DNA of 16,363 nucleotides, from contig JAFGTH010000187.1 of the NCBI GenBank assembly GCA_016934225.1, positions 1 to 16,363 on the forward strand, read 5' to 3'. This stretch comes from Lentisphaerota bacterium (GTDB taxonomy: Bacteria > Verrucomicrobiota > Kiritimatiellia > UBA8416 > JAFGTH01). A program made the translations under genes and the position numbers. Shown piece after piece: positions 1 to 7,617 of this stretch; within the stretch, counting starts at the first letter, position 1; each line of letters begins with the position of its first letter. The notes beneath the pieces are model-generated. The model did not search any database, was not told where the DNA came from, and worked only from the letters and a program-made list of their open reading frames with translations.

Positions 1-111
1 AACGGGACTCACTACGTCTACCTGGCGAACGGAGCTATCGCCAGCACGGAAATGACTGATGTGCGAAGCAATAGAGAAGGTTTCTTCGCCGAAATAGACT
101 GCAGCTTCTAA
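1..111 (+). CDS. C-terminal end of an unidentified protein (5' truncated by window)
   Basis: Frame 1 is open from the first base to a TAA at 109-111, giving 36 residues that begin NGTHYVYLANGAIAS and end in AEIDCSF. The alternating hydrophobic and polar pattern suggests beta strands, but I do not recognise a family and assign no function. The gene would end 4 bases before the stop codon of the convergent amidase gene, a plausible packing for two real genes. The piece is short enough that an open frame could arise by chance, so confidence is moderate. A beta-rich end of a secreted, carbohydrate-active or membrane-fusion protein is possible but unproven. Confidence 0.55.
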   Translation, partial: NGTHYVYLANGAIASTEMTDVRSNREGFFAEIDCSF

Positions 112-115
112 TCGG

Positions 116-1321
116 CTATTTAAAGAACACCAGCGTGTTCTTCGGTATTGTTCGTTCGTTCACTTCACCGCCATGTCGTAAGATGCCGTCAGGAAACATG
201 TACTGTGTAGTTGTTGCGTTCCACGCAGCGCCGCAAATATCAAAAGCGCTCTTCATGTTCGTAATCCGGCCGCCCAATTGGTATCCGACCAGGATCCTTG
301 TGCCTGGCGGTATTTTATTCTGTTCCGCCGGCAATAATTCACGTCCTGATTTTAAAACACCGTCCGGAAGAAAATAATATGTGTCATCCCTGTCACACGC
401 CTTTCCAATGAGCTCTTTTGCAGAACAACCGGTTGAACCGACAAGAACAATACCGTCTCTTTCGACCATATCGGGTTCGGCGCTAACCACCTTTGTTCCG
501 GTAGGAATCTTGCGCCAATCGGCGACTTCGTTGCCGCGCAATTGTCGTCCGTCCGGAAAAACATATATTGTCCCCGGCTTGTCGTGATCGTCTCCGGCAA
601 TATCCCAAGCCGACCGACCATGCGATATGATGTTCTTCCCCATCGTTGTACTGTCGCGACCGCGGCCATACAGCATATTCGCCAGATATTCATCGGCATT
701 GACAAGACGGCCGGCGCGTACATCGGGATCGTAGGCAGGCGCTTTCCCAAGCCCGATTTTTGATCTTACTGATGTTTTGGCAAACAACATTCCACAACGC
801 TTCCGGCCACGGTGAGGCTTGCGATGCCACCTGTTCGGCTCGCCGTATGCCACCATGGAATGAGTCAGCACCCGTTCGTCCGGAACACGAAATATGCGTT
901 TCAGTTCCGCTAAAAGTATTCGCAACGCCCGATATTGAGCCGAAGTAATATCCTTGTTGTGATATCCCACAACCTCTATTCCGACCGAGAACAGGTCAAT
1001 GTTTCTACGCCCATTCCACATGCTCGTTCCGCAATGCAGCGCAACCTTGCGCTTGTCAATTATCCTGTAAACACGCCCTTGCTCGTCCACAAAATAATTT
1101 GCCTCGCCGTTTCTGTACACTTTCGACAATGACCCTTTCTTCGATCCTTCGGTAGTATGCAGAATAATGTAATCCGTCCTGTCACGAACCGGGCGTTGCG
1201 CATTTTTTGGGCTGTAGTAGCTTGTGATATTCAGACCGGGCGCGGCGTCGGACACGGTCATCATGAGAAGCAACGCGACGACGGCCACATGCGCTATTTC
1301 AGCCATTCTTAACGTCTTCAT
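116..1321 (-). CDS. Exported N-acetylmuramoyl-L-alanine amidase (Amidase_2/PGRP fold) with three C-terminal repeats
   Basis: The protein has 401 residues from the ATG at 1321; a GTG one codon upstream (1324) is an alternative. Residues 1-27 look like a Sec signal peptide: a short basic start, a hydrophobic core (VAVVALLLMM) and a likely cut near SDA-A. Residues about 48-180 match the Amidase_2/PGRP zinc amidase fold. H55 (in ILHTTEG), H154 (in LTHSMV) and C176 (in GRKRCG) sit where the family places its zinc ligands. Such enzymes cleave the bond between muramic acid and the L-alanine of the peptide stem, in the periplasm or outside the cell. Residues about 229-401 hold three related segments of roughly 50 residues. 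The start ATG overlaps the gpmI stop as TGATG, and no clear Shine-Dalgarno site is visible, which points to translational coupling. It is the last gene of the minus-strand run. Amidase class is fairly sure; substrate and the role of the repeats are unknown. Confidence 0.85.
   Translation of the reverse strand: MKTLRMAEIAHVAVVALLLMMTVSDAAPGLNITSYYSPKNAQRPVRDRTDYIILHTTEGSKKGSLSKVYRNGEANYFVDEQGRVYRIIDKRKVALHCGTSMWNGRRNIDLFSVGIEVVGYHNKDITSAQYRALRILLAELKRIFRVPDERVLTHSMVAYGEPNRWHRKPHRGRKRCGMLFAKTSVRSKIGLGKAPAYDPDVRAGRLVNADEYLANMLYGRGRDSTTMGKNIISHGRSAWDIAGDDHDKPGTIYVFPDGRQLRGNEVADWRKIPTGTKVVSAEPDMVERDGIVLVGSTGCSAKELIGKACDRDDTYYFLPDGVLKSGRELLPAEQNKIPPGTRILVGYQLGGRITNMKSAFDICGAAWNATTTQYMFPDGILRHGGEVNERTIPKNTLVFFK
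119..637 (-). repeat. Three tandem ~50-residue protein repeats in the amidase C-terminus
   Basis: The repeats are visible in the translation at residues about 229-279, 296-346 and 352-401. They share the pattern: alanine-containing lead-in, a D-I-x-G-like turn (clear in copies 1 and 3), T-x-Y-x-F-P-D-G, a leucine and glycine three to five residues later, G-x-E, then I-P-x-G/N-T and a short hydrophobic strand. Copies are well diverged, so this is an old protein-level duplication and not a DNA repeat. I do not recognise the domain. By analogy with other cell-wall hydrolases it could bind peptidoglycan or another surface polymer (inference). Confidence 0.75.
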
Positions 1322-2874
1322 CACAGAAACAGATTATCGGCAGTCATATCCGCGGGCACCGCCAGATCAAGCAAATGCAACACTGTAGGCGCAATATCAG
1401 ACAGTTTGCCGGATTTCTTCAACAATTTATTCTTCGCGTCGGAAGCGACGTATATGCACTCCACAGGATTCATGCTATGACTGGTTTTGACCATGCCCGT
1501 TTCCAGATCGAGCATTTCTTCCGCATTGCCGTGGTCTGCAGTGATGAGAATATGCGCGTCAATTTCAAGCAGACGGTTGACGATTTTGCCGACGCATTCG
1601 TCAACAACCGTAATCGCTTTCCTTGCCGCTTCGAAATCGCCCGTATGACCGACCATATCTCCGTTTGCATAGTTAACCGCGATAAAGTCATACTTGTTGC
1701 TCTCCAAACGACGCAACAGTTCGGTGGTAACATTGTATGCATCCATTTCCGGATGACTGGCAAAAGTGGCCGGATCAAAGCGGCTTTCGATCTGCACCTG
1801 ATCCTCGCCGTTGTAAGGAGTCGTAGATTTTCCGTTAAAGAAACTTGTGACGTGCCGGAATTTTTGAGTCTCCGCTATCCGTAACTGTTTCATGCCGGCG
1901 TTGGATATCACTTCGCCAAGCAAGTTTTTCATGCCGCCGCCTTCGGTCATTGCGCCCATTATGTATTCGGAAAATTCGTCGTAATACCTTGTCAATCCCA
2001 CGTAAACGATTTTCGGCCTCTTCTTCAAAACACCGGGATAATCGCGATATACAAACGCCTGAGTAATCTGTATCGCCCTGTCCTGCCGGTAATTGGTATG
2101 CAATACGGCGTCGCCGTCATGCACCCCGTCATAAACACCGATGCAATGAGGTGGTATGTATTCATCAAACATTTCCACATTATCGGGAGTTTTGTCGTTC
2201 TCGTATGAGCGCCGAACAGCCGATTCGGCGCTTTCCGAACGGCGTCCTTCTCCGGCGACAATGCAGTTGTAGGCAATATCGGTCAATTTCCAGTTCCTGG
2301 ATCTGTCCATTGCATAGTATCGCCCCATTACCGTGCCGATACGACATCGGCCGATCTCGTCAATAACCAGGGCCAGTTTCGCCAGATATTCCAAACAGCT
2401 TCGTGGCGGTGTATCGCGACCGTCCAGAAACGGATGAATGATTATCTCGCCATCCGGCCATTCCAAGCGCGCCTGTCTCATCAATTTGAAAAGATGCTCC
2501 TGGTGCGCATGAACACCCTCATCCTGCAGAAGTCCAAGCATATGCAGCTTGCTCCTGTTCCTTTTCCAGGAATTGATCATGTTGCGCCATTTGGGCGATT
2601 CAAATATTTTACCGCTCAACATATCATCATCAATTCGCTTAAGCTCCTGAACAACAATTCTGCCGGCGCCCATATTCAGATGTCCAACTTCGCTGGAACC
2701 CTGGTAACCGGCAGGCAAACCCACCGCTTCGCCGGAACATTCGAGCATTGTCCACGGGTACTCGGATTTATACCTGTTGATGTTTGGCGTATCGGCGGCC
2801 AGAACGGCATTCCCTTTCACGTTTTCGCTCAATCCCCATCCATCCCGAATAATTACTGCCACCGGTCGCTGCAT
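1321..2874 (-). CDS. gpmI: 2,3-bisphosphoglycerate-independent phosphoglycerate mutase
   Basis: Interconverts 3-phosphoglycerate and 2-phosphoglycerate in glycolysis and gluconeogenesis in the cytoplasm. It is a two-metal enzyme of the alkaline phosphatase superfamily that works through a phosphoserine. The 517-residue length is normal. The full metal and catalytic set is visible: D11 (RDGWG), S61 in SSEVGHLNMGAGR, D406 and H410 in NGDMVGH, D447 and H448 in ITADHGNAEEM, and H466 in KTSHSMNP. Substrate-loop motifs GRDTPPRS (152-159) and MGRYYAMDR (183-191) are also present. The nucleophile loop reads GYQGSSEVGH instead of the more usual GQMGNSEVGH, a conservative variant. The start is set by a strong GAGGAG site shortly upstream of the ATG. 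It follows cysNC by 26 bases, and its TGA overlaps the amidase start. Its place behind sulfate-activation genes is probably operon hitch-hiking. Confidence 0.97.
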   Translation of the reverse strand: MQRPVAVIIRDGWGLSENVKGNAVLAADTPNINRYKSEYPWTMLECSGEAVGLPAGYQGSSEVGHLNMGAGRIVVQELKRIDDDMLSGKIFESPKWRNMINSWKRNRSKLHMLGLLQDEGVHAHQEHLFKLMRQARLEWPDGEIIIHPFLDGRDTPPRSCLEYLAKLALVIDEIGRCRIGTVMGRYYAMDRSRNWKLTDIAYNCIVAGEGRRSESAESAVRRSYENDKTPDNVEMFDEYIPPHCIGVYDGVHDGDAVLHTNYRQDRAIQITQAFVYRDYPGVLKKRPKIVYVGLTRYYDEFSEYIMGAMTEGGGMKNLLGEVISNAGMKQLRIAETQKFRHVTSFFNGKSTTPYNGEDQVQIESRFDPATFASHPEMDAYNVTTELLRRLESNKYDFIAVNYANGDMVGHTGDFEAARKAITVVDECVGKIVNRLLEIDAHILITADHGNAEEMLDLETGMVKTSHSMNPVECIYVASDAKNKLLKKSGKLSDIAPTVLHLLDLAVPADMTADNLFL

Positions 2875-2900
2875 TTCAATCTCCTCGTTGCATAAGAATT

Positions 2901-4820
2901 TTATAATATCTTTCGCTCGCGCATCACGTCGAGAATCCTGGCGGCCGCGTCTTTGACGCTCGTATCAGGGACACGCACAACAAGCGCCGGATTCGCCGGA
3001 GCCTCGTAAGGAACGTTTACACCGGCGAGGTTTCTGATTTCTCCATCCGCTGCCCTTTTATAGAGCCCTGATATATCATGCTGCTCGCACCATTCACGAG
3101 AAGCATCAACGTGCACTTCTATGAACTTGTCCTCTCCGACAATCGCCGCAATCTGACTCCTGATCGCTTCCATCGGCGAGACAAACCCGCATATTGCTAT
3201 TACTCCCGTATCGTTTATAAGTCGCGCTATCTCGCCGACACGTCGAAGATGTTCCGCCGTGCCGGCAGAGCTAAAGTCCAGCTCGCGGCTCACACCCAGT
3301 CGCAAATTAATTCCGTCCAACACTATGGCTACTGATCCCAGATCAAACAACCGTTCTTCAAGCTCGTACGCAATTTCTGTTTTCCCCGATCCAACCAGAC
3401 CGGTCAACCATATTGTCGCGGGCTTCTGGCCAAGTCGCTCAATTCGCTGTTCCATGGATATTCGACTTTGACGTCTTTCCAAACGGACTGTCGAGATATC
3501 GCTCGCTACTTGTCCTGGCGGAAGGCTGTCGGAAGGCTCCCTGTCTATGATCATGCCCGCGCCCATCGTTCCATTTGTGATCGGATCTACAATAATAAAA
3601 CAGCCTGTGGCCCGGTTCTTTTCGTAAGGATCGTAAAACATGGGCCGAGTCGCCATAAACGCCACTCGCCCGATCTCGTTCAGCTTCAACAAACCAGATG
3701 AAACCCTGTTTAGCGTATTGACATCCACCTTGTACCGAACTTCACCTATCCGTGTTTTGATCATTTGAGTCGTCTGTTTGATCAAGTACGGCCGATTCAT
3801 ATCCATGGGAGTCTCGCTCATCCATACAACCATACCCTCAAATTGTCGGCTGACCCTCGGCATGTTGTGAGGATGGATAAGCATGTCGCCGCGACTGATG
3901 TCGAGTTCGTCAACCAGTGTTACCGTTACCGACATCGGCGGATACGCCGATTCAAGTTCGCCGTCATAGGTCACGATTGATTTTACACGACTTGTTTTCA
4001 TCGAAGGCAGAACCATCACGGTATCGCCCTTGCGTATTATGCCGGAAGACACCTGCCCGCAATAACCTCGAAAATCCTGATCCGGCCGAAGCGCATATTG
4101 AATCGGGAAACGCAAATCTATCAAATTGCGGTCACCGGCCGTATAGACGTTCTCCAGAATTTCAAGAAGCGATTCGCCCGCGTACCAGGGCATACGCGAA
4201 GAACGAACTACGACATTGTCGCCTTTCAAAGCGCTGATAGGTATGAACCGCACGTCCGGCATCCGCAGTCGTTCCGCGAAATCCACGAACGAGTCGCGAA
4301 TTTGCTCGAACACGTCTTGCTTGTATCCGACCGCATCCATCTTGTTGACGGCAACAATTATCCGCTGTACTCCGAGCAACGAATTGATGAACGCGTGCCT
4401 TTTGGTCTGCGGCAGCACGCCTTTTCTGGCATCCACGAGCACAACAGACAATCCGGCCGTAGACGAACCCGTTGCCATATTCCTTGTGTATTGCTCATGA
4501 CCGGGCGTATCCGCAATTATGAACTTGCGGCGCGGCGTCGAAAAGTAACGGTACGCTACATCTATAGTAATACCCTGTTCACGTTCGGCTTTTAACCCGT
4601 CAGTCAGAAGCGAAAAATCAATTCCCTCGTCACCGGCACGACCGACCGACGCGTTTTTCACCGACGCAATCTGGTCTTCATAAATATTCTTGGAATCATG
4701 AAGAAGTCGGCCTATCAGCGTAGACTTTCCGTCGTCTATACTGCCTGCCGTGGAAAAACGCAATAAATCCTTGTGTTCGTTCTCGGCAAGAAACGCCTTT
4801 ATGGTTTTATTTTCAGCCAT
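2901..4820 (-). CDS. cysNC: Bifunctional sulfate adenylyltransferase large subunit / adenylylsulfate kinase (CysN-CysC fusion)
   Basis: The protein has 639 residues. Residues 1 to about 450 are the CysN GTPase, which partners CysD to make APS from ATP and sulfate. The G motifs are GSIDDGKST (26-34), GITID (83-87), DTPGHEQ (104-110), NKMD (159-162) and SALKG (196-200), followed by EF-Tu-like beta barrels. Residues about 466-639 are an APS-kinase (CysC) domain with an intact P-loop GLVGSGKT (474-481). Several usually conserved positions differ: DGDN reads DGIN (502-505), the following R-H-G reads R-L-G, and LGFS reads LDFS (514-517). The kinase half may therefore be weak or altered (inference). 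The start at 4820 is preferred: it has GGAG 10 bases upstream and begins MAENK. The frame is open back to an ATG at 4895, but that would overlap cysD and add 25 unlike residues. The gap to cysD is 19 bases. The cytoplasmic CysDN complex is well established for the family. Confidence 0.95.
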   Translation of the reverse strand: MAENKTIKAFLAENEHKDLLRFSTAGSIDDGKSTLIGRLLHDSKNIYEDQIASVKNASVGRAGDEGIDFSLLTDGLKAEREQGITIDVAYRYFSTPRRKFIIADTPGHEQYTRNMATGSSTAGLSVVLVDARKGVLPQTKRHAFINSLLGVQRIIVAVNKMDAVGYKQDVFEQIRDSFVDFAERLRMPDVRFIPISALKGDNVVVRSSRMPWYAGESLLEILENVYTAGDRNLIDLRFPIQYALRPDQDFRGYCGQVSSGIIRKGDTVMVLPSMKTSRVKSIVTYDGELESAYPPMSVTVTLVDELDISRGDMLIHPHNMPRVSRQFEGMVVWMSETPMDMNRPYLIKQTTQMIKTRIGEVRYKVDVNTLNRVSSGLLKLNEIGRVAFMATRPMFYDPYEKNRATGCFIIVDPITNGTMGAGMIIDREPSDSLPPGQVASDISTVRLERRQSRISMEQRIERLGQKPATIWLTGLVGSGKTEIAYELEERLFDLGSVAIVLDGINLRLGVSRELDFSSAGTAEHLRRVGEIARLINDTGVIAICGFVSPMEAIRSQIAAIVGEDKFIEVHVDASREWCEQHDISGLYKRAADGEIRNLAGVNVPYEAPANPALVVRVPDTSVKDAAARILDVMRERKIL

Positions 4821-4839
4821 GTCAATGCAACTCCGGTTA

Positions 4840-5739
4840 TTAAAAATAACCTTCTCGCTTCTTGATCTCCATGGATCCCTCTGTGTCGTGATCAATTATT
4901 CGGGTAGATCTCTCTGAAGACCGTACGATCATCATCTCTTCAATTATTTCCGGTACGGTTTTCGCCTCTGATCGAATTGCGCCTGTGCATGGATAACAGC
5001 CCAGCGTCCTGAATCTACACATCACTTCCTGCGGCTTCTCGCCGTCTTTCAGCGGTACCGGCCCATCCAAAGGTATCAATTGATCCTCGCGCACAATAAC
5101 CTGACGCCTCGCGGCGAAATACATCGGCACCACAGGGATCTTTTCCGCATAAATGTATTGCCAGATATCAAGCTCCGTCCAATTGGAGAGCGGAAAGACC
5201 CTGATATGCTCGCCTTTGTTGACCCGTGCGTTGTACAGATTCCAGAGTTCAGGTCGCTGATTCTTCGGATCCCATTGGCCAAAAGTGTCCCTGAACGAAT
5301 ACACGCGCTCTTTCGCCCTGGACTTCTCTTCTTCACGTCTGCCGCCTCCAAACGACGCGTCGTATTTACCGTCTCGCAAAGCGTTCAACAACGCCTCAGT
5401 CTTTAGAATCGCGCAACATTTCTGCGTCCCGTATTCAAAGGGCGTCACTTCCCCGGACTTCGGATGTTTGTATATCACAAGTTCCGCTCCGATTTGCCGT
5501 GTGAAACTGTCGCGGAATAAATACATTTCTCGAAATTTGTATCCGGTATCAACATGCATGAGCGGAAACGGAAGCTTGCCGGGATAGAACGCCTTCTGCG
5601 CCAGACGAACCATAACCGAAGAATCCTTTCCTATTGAGTAAAGCATCACGGGGCGCTCGAATTCCGCAACAACCTCACGAAGAATGTGAATACTCTCCGC
5701 TTCAAGCTGCTTGAGATGTGTCAGCGCATAGTTTTTCAT
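4840..5739 (-). CDS. cysD: Sulfate adenylyltransferase subunit 2
   Basis: This is the catalytic ATP-sulfurylase subunit, which works with the CysN GTPase to make adenylylsulfate from ATP and sulfate in the cytoplasm. It belongs to the PAPS-reductase-like ATP-pyrophosphatase family. The 299-residue length is typical. Visible motifs are the PP-loop YSIGKDSSV (34-42), the family block HVDTGYKFREM (62-72), the basic and acidic stretch GGRREEEKSRAKER (132-145) and FPLSNWTELDIWQYI (182-196). The ATG at 5739 overlaps the cysC stop as ATGA, so translation is probably coupled. The next gene is its partner cysNC. No PAPS reductase or sulfite reductase gene lies in the window. Confidence 0.97.
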   Translation of the reverse strand: MKNYALTHLKQLEAESIHILREVVAEFERPVMLYSIGKDSSVMVRLAQKAFYPGKLPFPLMHVDTGYKFREMYLFRDSFTRQIGAELVIYKHPKSGEVTPFEYGTQKCCAILKTEALLNALRDGKYDASFGGGRREEEKSRAKERVYSFRDTFGQWDPKNQRPELWNLYNARVNKGEHIRVFPLSNWTELDIWQYIYAEKIPVVPMYFAARRQVIVREDQLIPLDGPVPLKDGEKPQEVMCRFRTLGCYPCTGAIRSEAKTVPEIIEEMMIVRSSERSTRIIDHDTEGSMEIKKREGYF

Positions 5740-6284
5740 CGCACGGCTGTCTTCTCGAGATAATTCATTACTATGTCACAGGCTGATTCCACCGAAATGT
5801 CCGTCGTGTCTATCGTCAACTCAGGCGCCGGAGGAGGTTCATACGGATCATTGACACCTGTAAAATTGTGAATTTCTCCGGCCCTCGCCCTGGCGTACAG
5901 ACCTTTAACATCCCTGCGTTCACATTCCTGAACAGGCGTCGAGACATATACTTCAATAAAATTGCCACACAGGTCGCGCACGAATCGTCTGGCCTCTTCG
6001 TATGGAGAAACAAAAGACGCCACAACAAAAACGCCGTGTTTTTCAAGCATACTCGCCAGAAAGCCTATTCGTCTTATGTGCTCATCGCGTTCCTGCCTGG
6101 TAAAACCCGTGTTCGGGAACATATTCCTCACGCGATCGCCGTCAAAATACTCAATATCCACCCCTTGTTTCTCCAGATCGGCAACGATCTCTTCCGCAAT
6201 CGTGCTTTTGCCGGATCCAGACAAACCGGTGAACCATAAGACTCCAGGTTTAATCCGTAAATGCTCTCGTGAATTTCTCTTCAT
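5736..6284 (-). CDS. cysC: Adenylylsulfate (APS) kinase, stand-alone
   Basis: Phosphorylates adenylylsulfate to PAPS with ATP, the second step of sulfate activation. The protein has 182 residues from the ATG at 6284, a usual length for a single-domain CysC. The P-loop GLSGSGKST is at 20-28, DGD at 48-50, the APS-binding region GFTRQERDEHIRRIG at 60-74, and the lid KGLYARARAGEI at 127-138, followed by FTGVNDPYEPP. All match an active enzyme, in contrast to the fused CysC domain in cysNC. The start at 6284 is chosen because its ATG overlaps the pgpA stop in an ATGA. An in-frame ATG at 6302 would add six residues, and neither has a strong Shine-Dalgarno site. The stop overlaps the cysD start. 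It is therefore translationally embedded between pgpA and cysD. Confidence 0.95.
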   Translation of the reverse strand: MKRNSREHLRIKPGVLWFTGLSGSGKSTIAEEIVADLEKQGVDIEYFDGDRVRNMFPNTGFTRQERDEHIRRIGFLASMLEKHGVFVVASFVSPYEEARRFVRDLCGNFIEVYVSTPVQECERRDVKGLYARARAGEIHNFTGVNDPYEPPPAPELTIDTTDISVESACDIVMNYLEKTAVR

Positions 6285-6742
6285 GGAAACATCAAAACCC
6301 ATAACACATGGTTTAACGCCAATGCGTACAAACTTGACACAATGTCATCGGCGACCACGCCTATGCCGCCCGGCAATCTCTGCGCCTGCCACGCCGGCGG
6401 CGGTTTAATTATGTCAAGAAGTCTGTTCACGACAAATATAACCGCCAAAAACCATGGATGCATCAACCACGGTATGCCCACGGCGCATAATGGAAAAGTC
6501 ATGTACTCGTCAGCAACTATGCGCCCATCATCTTCTTCTTTAAATTGCTTTTCGGCGATACCGCATATCGGCACCGCAACAGATGCCAGCGCCACCGCGA
6601 TAAGAACCTGTCCATACCAAGGTAACCGGCACATCGCCAGAACAATTGCCACACCCAACATAGATCCGAATGTGCCCGACGCAACAGGACTAAGGCCCAA
6701 GCCAAACCCGGTTGCAAGTATCATCATTACCTTGTTTTTCAT
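6281..6742 (-). CDS. pgpA: Phosphatidylglycerophosphatase A
   Basis: Removes the phosphate of phosphatidylglycerol phosphate to give phosphatidylglycerol, in the inner membrane. The 153-residue protein is close to the family length. The family signature blocks are all present: FGLGLSPVASGTFGS (13-27), the acidic block EEDDGRIVADEY (69-80), and NRLLDIIKPPP (106-116) with LPGGIGVVADDI (123-134). Hydrophobic segments lie at about 28-58, 83-107 and 135-152. The start at 6742 has no obvious Shine-Dalgarno site. The double ATG at codons 6-7 (6722-6727) follows AAGG closely and could be the true start, which would shorten the protein by about six residues. The stop overlaps the cysC start. A lipid gene beside sulfate-activation genes is not a standard pairing and may only reflect operon history. 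Confidence 0.93.
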   Translation of the reverse strand: MKNKVMMILATGFGLGLSPVASGTFGSMLGVAIVLAMCRLPWYGQVLIAVALASVAVPICGIAEKQFKEEDDGRIVADEYMTFPLCAVGIPWLMHPWFLAVIFVVNRLLDIIKPPPAWQAQRLPGGIGVVADDIVSSLYALALNHVLWVLMFP

Positions 6743-6811
6743 TTGTAGTTCAACGAGACGTACGCTACCCGACCAAACGTTTGTCTAAAAAGTCTGTCAC
6801 GTCAATGCAGA

Positions 6812-7504
6812 CTAAACAAAACGATATTTGAGAATACACCACAAAGCCCTTATGCCGTCCCGAGCTCTGATCTTTTTGCCCTCGGAATAATCGCGGCCAT
6901 AGTAAGAAACCGGCACTTCGTAAATTTTCCAGCCCCTTTTCGCCACTTTTGCCGTAAACTCCACTTCAAATCCGAACCTGTTTTCGACAAGCCTGATTCC
7001 ATCCAGAACTTCCCTTTTAAACATTTTCTGACACACCTCGATATCGGTCAAATTCAGATCCGTCATCATGTTCGAGAACAGCGTAATTATTCTGTTTGCC
7101 ATATAGTGCCAGAAATACACTACGCGGTGCGGACCGCCGCCGAGGAATCTCGACCCAAACACAACGTCGGCATGCCCATCCCTTATAGGCGCAAGAAGTG
7201 TAACAAACTCCATTGGGTCATATTCCAGATCGGCGTCGTGTATTACTATCAAATCGCCGTCGGCAACTTCAAAACCGCTTCTGAGCGCAGCGCCCTTCCC
7301 CATATTCTTCTCGTGAAGCACAAGCTTGCGCCCAGCGACTTCGTCCTTCAACTCCTGAAGTATCTCCTGCGATCCATCCGTCGAACCGTCGTCAATGAGC
7401 ACAAGCTCCGTGGCGACATCCAGTTTTACGGAATCCACCTTACGAACCGCTTCTCGCACCGTGCGTGCTTCATTATAGACTGGCATGACTATAGATAATT
7501 TCAT
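6812..7504 (-). CDS. Family 2 glycosyltransferase, dolichol-phosphate-mannose-synthase-like
   Basis: The protein has 230 residues from the ATG at 7504. A GT-A fold of family GT2 is clear: MPVYNEARTV near the start, the nucleotide-binding LVLIDDGSTDGS (35-46), the metal-binding DAD (90-92) in IVIHDADLEYDP, and FGSRFLGGGP (116-125). The C-terminal section resembles DPM1-type enzymes, which move a sugar from a nucleotide sugar to a polyprenyl phosphate at the cytoplasmic face of the membrane. No transmembrane tail is visible, so it would be a soluble or peripheral enzyme. Donor and acceptor cannot be read from sequence. The frame extends 21 bases upstream to an ATG at 7525, but the shorter start begins with the usual MKLSIVMPVYNE. 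A Shine-Dalgarno site is weak or absent. It is the first gene of the seven-gene minus-strand run, 69 bases ahead of pgpA. Confidence 0.9.
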   Translation of the reverse strand: MKLSIVMPVYNEARTVREAVRKVDSVKLDVATELVLIDDGSTDGSQEILQELKDEVAGRKLVLHEKNMGKGAALRSGFEVADGDLIVIHDADLEYDPMEFVTLLAPIRDGHADVVFGSRFLGGGPHRVVYFWHYMANRIITLFSNMMTDLNLTDIEVCQKMFKREVLDGIRLVENRFGFEVEFTAKVAKRGWKIYEVPVSYYGRDYSEGKKIRARDGIRALWCILKYRFV

Positions 7505-7617
7505 AGGTTTGGTAATGCTACACAAAATTAAGCGTTACCGACAAGTGTGTTCATGCAGCAATTGGGTTGGCATGCGTTACTTAATCGTGTACTGTCCGCT
7601 AATCAAAGGGAATAACG
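7505..7617. promoter_or_regulatory. Divergent intergenic region expected to hold two promoters
   Basis: These 113 bases separate the outward-facing GT2 and M50 protease genes, so promoters for both runs should lie here or just inside the genes (inference from orientation). An imperfect inverted repeat is visible: GGTAATGC at 7511-7518 against GCGTTACC at 7532-7539, with one mismatch and 13 bases between. GCGTTAC recurs at 7574-7580. A plus-strand pair TTGGCA (7567-7572) and TACTGT (7590-7595), 17 bases apart, is a weak sigma-70-like candidate. None of these is strong enough to name an operator or a start point. Confidence 0.45.

Noticed and set aside
1375..1884. 169-codon plus-strand open frame inside gpmI
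   Set aside because: It lies wholly antisense to a gene with complete catalytic motifs, and its product shows no recognisable domain.
4098..4595. 165-codon plus-strand open frame opposite cysNC
   Set aside because: Antisense to the well-supported CysN GTPase domain; no start signal or family resemblance.
4821..4895. Upstream extension of cysNC to an ATG at 4895
   Set aside because: It overlaps the cysD coding region and adds 25 residues unlike CysN; the ATG at 4820 has GGAG 10 bases upstream and begins with a normal CysN N-terminus.
6774..6783. CAAACGTTTG palindrome between the GT2 gene and pgpA as a binding site
   Set aside because: A ten-base perfect palindrome with no extension or second copy nearby; not enough to assign an operator.
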